Below, in pieces: positions 21,259-27,153 of a stretch of 27,153 nucleotides of DNA. Under the pieces are notes generated by a model, which was given only the letters and a program-made list of their open reading frames with translations, was not told where the DNA came from and searched no databases. The DNA is taken from the NCBI GenBank assembly GCA_964623885.1, contig CAZUVM010000057.1:1-27153 (forward strand), given 5' to 3'. The translations under genes and the position numbers were made by a program. How positions within the stretch are numbered: the first letter of the stretch is position 1; each line of letters opens with the position of its first letter. The DNA comes from CAZUVM01 sp964623885 (GTDB taxonomy: Bacteria > Verrucomicrobiota > Verrucomicrobiia > Limisphaerales > UBA8199).

Positions 21259-23109
21259 GTGAACCAGAGCAGTGACCAGGACTTATTGCAGGAGTACGCG
21301 CAAGGCGATTCCGACGCCGCGTTCGCGGAACTCACGCGGCGGTACGTGGACCTAGTATACACCGCCGCCCTGCGCCACGTGCGCGATAGCTCGCTGGCTG
21401 AAGATGTCTCGCAGAACGTGTTTTTAGCGCTGGCCCGTAGCTGCAACAAGGTACGGAAAACCGCTTGCCTGCCTGCGTGGCTTCACCAAACCACTCACCA
21501 CCTGGCGTCCAATGTTGTCCGCTCGGAAGTGCGCCGCCGGGTTCGCGAGCAGGAGGCCGCCACCATGAACGAACTCCTTTCTGCCGATCCCGTCCCCAAC
21601 TGGGAAGCGCTCGCTCCGCAATTGGACGACGCGTTGCTCGAATTGAGCGCAGTGGATCGGGATGCGCTTTTGCGGCGCTACTTTCAACGCCAGCCCGCGC
21701 GCGAGATGGCGCAGGTCCTGGGCATTTCTGACGTCGCCGCCCAGAAGCGAGTCAACCGCGCCATTGAGCGCCTGCGCCAGGTCTTTAACCGTCGGGGTTT
21801 GGTCGTGGGCGGCCCGGCACTGGCTGGTTTGATTCTTGCCAATGGAGTGCAGTCCGCGCCCGCTGGCCTGGCTACCGCCATTTCGACGGTTGCGGCGACC
21901 GGAGTGTATATGCCCATCTCCAAAAGCCTTCTCGGTATCAAATTCCTATTTATGAACACATTGCAAAAAACGGTTCTCACTACGGCCCTGCTGGCAGCTT
22001 CCGGGGTTGGCGTTTACGGAATCAAACAACTCAGCAGCAAACGCGAGTCTGCGCAGAACGCTCGGGCGGCGGCGCTTGCGGCAGTCCCTGCGGAGCCTCA
22101 GCCGGTTCCAAATGTTGTGGCTCATGCGCCAGCCAGGCGGACCATCTCCCGAAACCTGCCAACGCCCCGCTCGCGCGTCGCGCCGCTGAAAAATTCGATT
22201 CCGGGAATTCCGTTCACGCAAACCGAGATGTTTGCGTTGCTCAAAACCAAGCAGCTCAGCCTTACCCTCGCGCAAGTGCAACCTTTCCTCGACGCCAATA
22301 ACCGCAACGCCAAAAGTCTGCTGGCGGCGTATCGCACTACCAGGGACATCGCGCTGCTGACCGAGGCGGCGCAAAAATATCCGGCGGATCCCCAGGTCGC
22401 GTTCGAGGTCGCCATTCGCCTGGGCGCCAGTCCGTCCGAACGACTGCCATGGCTGGAGGTTCTTCGGCAGGCCTCTAGCGACAACTCCTTGCCGGATTAC
22501 CTCGCGGCTGCCGCTCATTTTCAGGCGGGAGACGCGAGTGCCGCGGTGAGCGATCTCATCGCCGCGTCCGGCAAGGCCGGTTACCAGGATTTCTCGCGTG
22601 AGCGCACCCAGGGCAATGAGGAAGCGTATCTGGCGGCCGGTTCCACCATCGGCGACGCGAAACTTTTTTCCAGCATCGGCCCGGCCGAACCACACCTGCT
22701 GCAGCTAAAGGAACTGGGGCAGGATCTTCTCAGCCTGGCGAACAGCTACCAGCAGGCCGGCGATTCAAGTTCGCGCGAGTCCGCTCTCCAGATTGCCGTC
22801 AACCTGGGGCAGCGATTGAGCGATCCCTCGTCAGGCGAAACTCTGCTCCGTCAAAGCGTCGGCATCTGCATCGAACGCGCCGCCCTTCAGGCGATGGATC
22901 CCGACAGCGCCTTCGACACCGCCGGACTCACCGTGCAGGAACGATTGAACCAATTGACCCGGCGCACCGATGAGATCCGCTCGTACGCCAGCCAGGCCGA
23001 TCCTTTGTGGAAAACATTGAATGATCAGGGCTGGGTCAATTACGAAGGCCAATTGGCCGCCAACGGAGAAGAAGCGGCTCTGCGGTGGTTGATTGGCAAC
23101 CAGAAGTGA
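21259..23109 (+). CDS. Sigma-70 family (ECF-type) factor fused to membrane-anchored C-terminal domain
   Basis: The protein has 616 aa from GTG 21259 (VNQSSDQDLLQEYAQGD...). The frame is open to GTG 21202, but the shorter start matches the usual N-terminus of this family. Residues ~1-90 form sigma region 2 (FAELTRRYVDLVYTAALRHV, SLAEDVSQNVFLALAR). Residues ~115-185 form region 4 with the helix-turn-helix AREMAQVLGISDVAAQKRVNRAIERLR. After a hydrophobic stretch (residues ~195-225) comes a membrane helix (TVLTTALLAASGVGVYGI, ~238-255), a Pro/Arg-rich linker, then ~290 residues of helical, repeat-like sequence ending near the C-terminus. Such fusions are typical of Verrucomicrobiota and suggest a sensor and sigma factor in one chain. 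The ligand is unknown and no separate anti-sigma factor is next to it. Confidence 0.85.
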   Translation: MNQSSDQDLLQEYAQGDSDAAFAELTRRYVDLVYTAALRHVRDSSLAEDVSQNVFLALARSCNKVRKTACLPAWLHQTTHHLASNVVRSEVRRRVREQEAATMNELLSADPVPNWEALAPQLDDALLELSAVDRDALLRRYFQRQPAREMAQVLGISDVAAQKRVNRAIERLRQVFNRRGLVVGGPALAGLILANGVQSAPAGLATAISTVAATGVYMPISKSLLGIKFLFMNTLQKTVLTTALLAASGVGVYGIKQLSSKRESAQNARAAALAAVPAEPQPVPNVVAHAPARRTISRNLPTPRSRVAPLKNSIPGIPFTQTEMFALLKTKQLSLTLAQVQPFLDANNRNAKSLLAAYRTTRDIALLTEAAQKYPADPQVAFEVAIRLGASPSERLPWLEVLRQASSDNSLPDYLAAAAHFQAGDASAAVSDLIAASGKAGYQDFSRERTQGNEEAYLAAGSTIGDAKLFSSIGPAEPHLLQLKELGQDLLSLANSYQQAGDSSSRESALQIAVNLGQRLSDPSSGETLLRQSVGICIERAALQAMDPDSAFDTAGLTVQERLNQLTRRTDEIRSYASQADPLWKTLNDQGWVNYEGQLAANGEEAALRWLIGNQK

Positions 23110-23590
23110 GGTTCAGCGTTTTAGCGTTTTGGTTAGGAATGGGACGCCGGGACGTTGCCGGGACGGAGGTTGGAACGGACGAAAAATTCAAATTCCTCGG
23201 TAAAACCGGCCTTGGGACGATGGGGCGGCTGTACACCCCCAAGCCTCCCCATGCCGATATTCCTCCTCCTCTTCCTCTTTCTCGTCCTCGTCCTCGACAT
23301 CTCTGCTAACCTCGCCAAACCTCGGCTAACCGCAAGTAACCGCACCCGTCCTGCAGCTCCCTGCACCCAACTTCAAAATTATTCGCGCCTCTCCTATCAT
23401 CACCTGCTATCACCCCACCAAGGGCCTCGAAGGCCTGAGCCCCCAAGCTCTCTCGTGGCTTCGCGGCGAAGATGCTAATGGTCACACCGGCACGCTGCTC
23501 TCCAACGCATACCCCGGCTACAATCTTGGTCCAAAATTCCACTTCCCGGCCAAGCGGAAGCGGTTATAGTCAAGCCAGAAAGGAATCGTT
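23110..23590. other. Gene-free stretch with a low-complexity motif and possible decayed coding remnant
   Basis: A CTCCTC/CTCGTC pyrimidine motif lies at 23261-23298, complementary to the one at 2931-2961. From 23330 to 23569 one plus-strand frame is open for 79 codons and reads protein-like (PNFKIIRASPIITCYHP...ALSWLRGEDA...) but has no ATG, GTG or TTG near its beginning, so it may be a truncated remnant. Its stop (TAG 23567-23569) lies 22 bp before the start of the next gene, whose AGGAA ribosome site is at 23580-23584. Confidence 0.4.
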
Positions 23591-24049
23591 ATGTATCGGA
23601 TTATTGGAGTGGACGGACAACAATATGGGCCGGTTAGCGCCGAACAGATGCGTCGCTGGATCGCCGAGAACCGCGTGAATGCCCACACTCTTGCCCAGAT
23701 TGAGGGAAGCACCGAATGGAAACCGCTGATTGCATTCGCCGAATTTGGCGCCGACCTCAAAGCGCCGCCGCGGTTCGCCGCGCCGCCGACGAGCACATCC
23801 GACCCCCGGGCCTCGAGCAAAATCCCCGCCGGCGTGTTCGGCATCTTGCTCGGCTCGCTCGGCATTCATAAATTCATCCTCGGCTACACGGGCGCTGGGC
23901 TGATTATGCTGCTGGTAACCCTGCTCACCTGCTTCATCGCCTGGCCTATCATGCATCTAATCGGGCTGATTGAAGGCATCATTTATCTCACGAAGACCGA
24001 TCAGGATTTCGTAAAGACTTACGTGGACGGAAGAAGGGAATGGTTTTGA
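23591..24049 (+). CDS. GYF_2 + TM2 domain membrane protein
   Basis: This 152-aa protein has a GYF_2 domain at residues 1-50 (MYRIIGVDGQQYGPVSAEQMRRWIAENRV..., TEWKPL). A proline-rich linker leads to a TM2-type pair of helices (FGILLGSLGIHKFILGYTGAGLIMLLVTLLTCF). The motif with G.LG.HKF..G in the turn is the TM2 hallmark. GYF_2 domains are thought to bind proline-rich peptides. A clean AGGAA ribosome site precedes ATG 23591. Its stop overlaps the next start (TGATG), so the two are coupled. Confidence 0.85.
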   Translation: MYRIIGVDGQQYGPVSAEQMRRWIAENRVNAHTLAQIEGSTEWKPLIAFAEFGADLKAPPRFAAPPTSTSDPRASSKIPAGVFGILLGSLGIHKFILGYTGAGLIMLLVTLLTCFIAWPIMHLIGLIEGIIYLTKTDQDFVKTYVDGRREWF

Positions 24050-24561
24050 TGTATAGAATAATCGGAGCGGATGGGAAGGAATATGGGCCGGTGCCGATCG
24101 ATGTGGTTCGGCAATGGCTAGCCGAAGGCAGAGCCAACGCCCAGACCAGGGTCCTGCCGGATGGTGCAACGGAATGGAAAGCGTTGGGCGAATTGCCCGA
24201 GTTCCAAACGGACATTTCTTCGGCGACGACGACGCCCAGCGGGACTGTGCCGCAGCCAATCAGGCCGTTGGCTTATCCCCCAACCTCTCGGACCAATACG
24301 CTGGCAATTTTTGGTTTAATCCTTGGCGTCCTTTCTGTAACCCTCAGTTTTTGCTGCTTTGGATTGCCGTTCAACCTTGCTGGAATTGTGATCTCGACGA
24401 TTGCTCTGGTGCAGATTAAGGAGCAGAAACAAGAGGGCCGCGGCTTGGCCATCGCCGGATTGGCGCTCTCAATTATCAGTATCATTTTGCGCTTGTTGCT
24501 CTTGATATTTGTGGCGGCTTCCGGGGGCGCCGGCAGACTTCATCATCTCTATCACTTGTGA
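24049..24561 (+). CDS. GYF_2 + DUF4190 membrane protein
   Basis: The protein has 170 aa from ATG 24049, which overlaps the previous stop by 1 nt (TGATG); an ATG three codons upstream is less likely. The GYF_2 domain at residues 1-55 (MYRIIGADGKEYGPVPIDVVRQWLAEGRANAQT) is closely similar to that of the preceding gene, indicating duplication. The second half is a DUF4190 two-helix module (LAIFGLILGVLSVTLSFCCFG..., GLAIAGLALSIISIIL). Cellular role unknown; probably an inner-membrane scaffold. It ends with a GTGA overlap with the DUF2752 gene. Confidence 0.85.
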   Translation: MYRIIGADGKEYGPVPIDVVRQWLAEGRANAQTRVLPDGATEWKALGELPEFQTDISSATTTPSGTVPQPIRPLAYPPTSRTNTLAIFGLILGVLSVTLSFCCFGLPFNLAGIVISTIALVQIKEQKQEGRGLAIAGLALSIISIILRLLLLIFVAASGGAGRLHHLYHL

Positions 24562-25001
24562 GTGCCTCGGCTCTAAATATCAGCGCGGTGTTTCGGCCGG
24601 TCACGCTTGCTATAGTTGCTATTGTGGCCACTACCGCTGCTGTGTTGTTTGTCTTCGATCCGGGTCTGTCCTCCTTCTATCCCGGCTGCTTTTTTTACCG
24701 CTCGACCGGGCTGCTCTGCCCGGGATGCGGATCGTTGCGCGCGCTGCACCAACTCCTCCATGGCAATTTCGCGACCGCGCTGCGATTCAACCCGCTGCTG
24801 TTCGTGACATTATTCCTGGTGGGCCTCATCATCGCCGCGAGGCTGCTCCGGCGAAAAAAGGTGCCTCCGATCGCAGCAGCGTCCACACCCGCGTTTTTGC
24901 CGCTGCATCCCATCTGGATCTGGGCCTATCTTGGGCTGGCGTTGGCGTTTTGGGTGCTTCGGAATTTGCCTGGACCCGTGTTCGCGTTGCTGCGGCCGTA
25001 A
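24558..25001 (+). CDS. DUF2752 membrane protein
   Basis: This 147-aa protein starts at GTG 24558 in a 4-bp overlap with the upstream gene. Three membrane helices are visible (about residues 13-33, 78-94 and 118-137). The family signature is present: YPGCFFYRSTGLLCPGCGSLRALHQLLHGN (Cys-containing P.C....TG..CPGCG.xRA.H), followed by A.RFNPLLF. DUF2752 proteins are common in Bacteroidota and Verrucomicrobiota. The conserved Cys residues suggest a metal- or thiol-related role, which is inference. It forms a three-gene operon with the GYF_2 proteins, as is often seen. Confidence 0.9.
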   Translation: MSASALNISAVFRPVTLAIVAIVATTAAVLFVFDPGLSSFYPGCFFYRSTGLLCPGCGSLRALHQLLHGNFATALRFNPLLFVTLFLVGLIIAARLLRRKKVPPIAAASTPAFLPLHPIWIWAYLGLALAFWVLRNLPGPVFALLRP

Positions 25002-25017
25002 CCGGAGAATTCAGTTT

Positions 25018-25175
25018 AACCACAGATTCACACAGATAAACACAGATGAAAAAGGCTTCGAACACGATTCGTAGCATGGGTGACAGCATCTCTAAATGGT
25101 GAACCGCACTTAACCTGCACGGGTGTCACTAACGTGTTGCAGCAAATCTGCGTTCATCTGTGTGAATCTGTGGTT
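25018..25175. repeat. CACAGATTCACACAG inverted-repeat element
   Basis: AACCACAGATTCACACAGAT (25018-25037), followed by AAACACAGATGAA, is inverted at 25153-25175 (TTCATCTGTGTGAATCTGTGGTT), enclosing about 105 bp. This family of ACAGATT/ACACAG terminal repeats is found between genes in many bacteria and behaves like a small non-autonomous element. There is no ORF inside. It lies between the DUF2752 gene and the alpha-2-macroglobulin gene. Confidence 0.75.
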
Positions 25176-25239
25176 TTCAACCGCATGGATACGGCTTATC
25201 CAGTGCAAAACGTGTCCCGGCCCTAACCGGTGAAGTCCT

Positions 25240-27153
25240 ATGAAGACGATTGCGATTGCTTGCTGTTTCTTCGGTCTGCTTATGAACACTCCCGGCGCTT
25301 CGCGCGATGCTCAGTGGAAGCAGGTACAGGACGCTATTAACAAGGGCCTGCCCAAGACCGCGATCACCAACCTCGAACCGATCATTCAAGGGGCAATGCG
25401 CGACCGCGCCTACCCCGAGGCCGTGAAGGCCATCGCTCAGAGAATCGCGCTCGAAGGAACCATCCAGGGCAACAAGCCGGAGGAAAAAATTGTACGGCTC
25501 GAAGCCGAGATCGCCAAAGCGCCTCCGGAAATGGCGCCGGTGCTCGAAACCATCCTGGCGCATTGGTACTGGCAATACTTTCAGGTGAATCGTTGGCGCT
25601 TCCTGCAGCGCACCGCCACAACTACCGCGCCGGGAAAGGATTTTACCACCTGGGATCTGCCGCGGCTCTTTGCGGAGATTGACGCGCATTTCCAAAAAGC
25701 TCTGGCGGCCGAGAAGGTCCTCAAAACCACCCCGGTGGCGGCTTGGAACGACTTGCTCGTCAAAGGCACGATGCCGGACGAATACCGGCCCACGCTTTAT
25801 GATTTCCTCGCACACGAAGCGCTGGAGTTTTACACCGCGGGCGAACAAGCGGGCTCAAAACCGGAAGAAGGGTTCGAGTTGTCGGCGAACAGCCCGATTC
25901 TCGACGAGGCTGCCAAATTCATTGAGTGGAAACCGACGACTGGAGACACGAACGCCACCGCCCTGAAGGCCATCCACCTGTTTCAGCAATTGCTGCAGTT
26001 TCATCAAAACGATCCGGCCCCGCGCCTCGCGTTCGCGACAGCGGACCTGGAACGCCTTGCCTGGGCCGGCAACACCGCCTTCGGCGAGGACAAGGAAAAA
26101 CACTACCAGGCGGCTTTAGAGGAATTCATTCGCGCTCACGGCGAGAACGAAATCGTTGCTTTGGCTTACGAAAGGGAAGGACGCTTGCTCCAGCGCGAAG
26201 AAGATTTAGTAGGCGCCCACAAGTTGGCCGAGCGCGGGGCTCAACTCTTCCCGGATTCGCCCGGAGGCAAGTTGTGTCGAAATCTGATTAGTGAGATTGA
26301 ATCCAAATCCGCCCAAATCACCACTGAGCGGGTCTGGAACTGCTTTCCTGGCAGTAGCGCAGCCGTCTCGCCGGCGGGCGCTGACACAAATGCATACTGT
26401 CCCAGTATCTCGGTCCGTTATCGGAACGTGGACCAGGTCTATTTCCGCGCCATTCCTTATGATTGGGAAATCTTTCTGCAAAAACGCTATCATCGCCCGG
26501 AAAGCCTGACTCCGGACGAGCAACGCGAGGTCCTGTCTCATCAGCCCACCTTGGAATGGTCGAAACAACTGGTGCCTACCAGCGATTACAAATTGCGAAC
26601 TCAGGAACTGCCGGCGCCCACCAGCTTGAAGCCGGGCTTTTACTTCATTGCCTCCAGCCACGATCCCAAGTTCGGCGAAACGGAAAATATCGTTTCGCTG
26701 GCTGAGATCTGGGTTAGCGATCTTTCACTGGTTACCCGCACACGGGAGGGCTTGATCGAAGGTTTCGTGCTGGACGCCAATACCGGCGAGCCCTTGGCCG
26801 GCGCGGAAGTTTCGGTCTGGCACCTTGTCCCCTCCGGTGACCGGGTCAAAGATCCCAGTCTCACGACTGACGAGAATGGCTTGTTCTCCTTCAAGGGGGG
26901 CCAGACGCGAGGTTACCTGCTACGCGCGCGGTATCACGAGCGAGAACTGGCCACATCGGGCGACCTGTTTCCTTACCCTTGGCAACCTGATAGGCAACGA
27001 CACTCTGCACGCACCATCTTTTTCACCGACCGGGAGCTGTATCGGCCTGGGCAGACCGTTCAGTACAAGGGCATTTGCCTGTGGGTTGATGAAGAAAAAG
27101 ACAATTACGAGGCCTTGAAGGGCGAGTCGTTAACGGTGGTTTTTCGCGATCCG
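25240..27153 (+). CDS. Bacterial alpha-2-macroglobulin-like protein (5' part; continues past right edge)
   Basis: The frame is open from ATG 25240 to the right edge (638 codons). The N-terminus (KTIAIACCFFGLLMNTPGAS) is a signal peptide. Residues ~20-340 are helical, TPR-like (FQQLLQFHQNDPAPRLAFA, ALAYEREGRLLQREEDL), as in the N-terminal part of large verrucomicrobial A2M proteins. Residues ~385-505 are the first macroglobulin-like beta domains, and GFVLDANTGEPLAGAEVSVW is a carboxypeptidase-regulatory-like beta sandwich. The last part, IFFTDRELYRPGQTVQYKG, is the diagnostic MG2 motif of the A2M family. The bait region and any thioester (CxEQ) would lie outside the window. The role is inferred as envelope-located protease trapping. 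Confidence 0.85.
   Translation, partial: MKTIAIACCFFGLLMNTPGASRDAQWKQVQDAINKGLPKTAITNLEPIIQGAMRDRAYPEAVKAIAQRIALEGTIQGNKPEEKIVRLEAEIAKAPPEMAPVLETILAHWYWQYFQVNRWRFLQRTATTTAPGKDFTTWDLPRLFAEIDAHFQKALAAEKVLKTTPVAAWNDLLVKGTMPDEYRPTLYDFLAHEALEFYTAGEQAGSKPEEGFELSANSPILDEAAKFIEWKPTTGDTNATALKAIHLFQQLLQFHQNDPAPRLAFATADLERLAWAGNTAFGEDKEKHYQAALEEFIRAHGENEIVALAYEREGRLLQREEDLVGAHKLAERGAQLFPDSPGGKLCRNLISEIESKSAQITTERVWNCFPGSSAAVSPAGADTNAYCPSISVRYRNVDQVYFRAIPYDWEIFLQKRYHRPESLTPDEQREVLSHQPTLEWSKQLVPTSDYKLRTQELPAPTSLKPGFYFIASSHDPKFGETENIVSLAEIWVSDLSLVTRTREGLIEGFVLDANTGEPLAGAEVSVWHLVPSGDRVKDPSLTTDENGLFSFKGGQTRGYLLRARYHERELATSGDLFPYPWQPDRQRHSARTIFFTDRELYRPGQTVQYKGICLWVDEEKDNYEALKGESLTVVFRDP

Noticed and set aside
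25177..25848. 223-aa minus-strand frame at the start of the alpha-2-macroglobulin gene
   Set aside because: Shadow of the plus-strand A2M gene, which has a signal peptide, TPR-like helices and the MG2 motif in one continuous frame.

Overview
The window looks like a chromosomal segment of a Verrucomicrobiota bacterium, most likely of the Pedosphaera/Limisphaera-type lineage. The basis is protein style, not a database search: a sigma-70 factor fused to a membrane-anchored C-terminal domain, a TIGR03067-type protein, GYF_2-domain membrane proteins, a bacterial alpha-2-macroglobulin, and many short palindromic intergenic repeats in GC-rich DNA.

Layout. 1-560 (-) is the 5' end of a membrane-anchored transglutaminase-like protein that continues past the left edge. 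561-1142 has no gene but ends in a striking nested palindrome (870-1142). It abuts a uroporphyrinogen-decarboxylase/MtaA-type methyltransferase gene (1154-2203, +), which converges with a Rossmann NADP oxidoreductase (2204-2845, -). A secreted lectin-like/polysaccharide-lyase-like protein follows (2979-3905, -). Then comes ilvB (4194-6065, +), preceded by a good sigma-70-like promoter, a Leu/Val-rich leader peptide and an intrinsic terminator, which together form a classical-looking ribosome-mediated attenuator. A six-gene MoxR operon follows on the + strand: DUF4129, DUF4350, MoxR AAA+ ATPase, DUF58, SpoIIM-like, RDD (6150-13504). Next are a palindrome-rich repeat (13553-13702), a type II secretion/type IV pilus F/PilC protein (-), and trpD (+).

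16.4-21.0 kb is accessory DNA. Five small, apparently unrelated minus-strand genes are separated by imperfect palindromes with integron attC-like core sites. A ~430-bp dispersed repeat occurs twice. One copy is interrupted by a 648-nt group II intron with no reverse-transcriptase ORF, whose ends can be read exactly by comparison with the uninterrupted copy. A decayed fragment with a DnaA domain IV-like C-terminal helix-turn-helix, resembling the tail of REP-associated transposases, abuts trpD.

21.2-27.15 kb returns to ordinary genes on the + strand: the sigma-factor fusion, a tightly overlapping GYF_2/TM2 - GYF_2/DUF4190 - DUF2752 trio, a short inverted repeat of the CACAGATTCACACAG type, and the 5' part of a large alpha-2-macroglobulin gene running off the right edge.

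The strongest candidates for something undescribed are the T-shaped palindrome at 870-1142, the leaderless ilv leader peptide/attenuator, and the intron-in-repeat plus attC-like cassette region.
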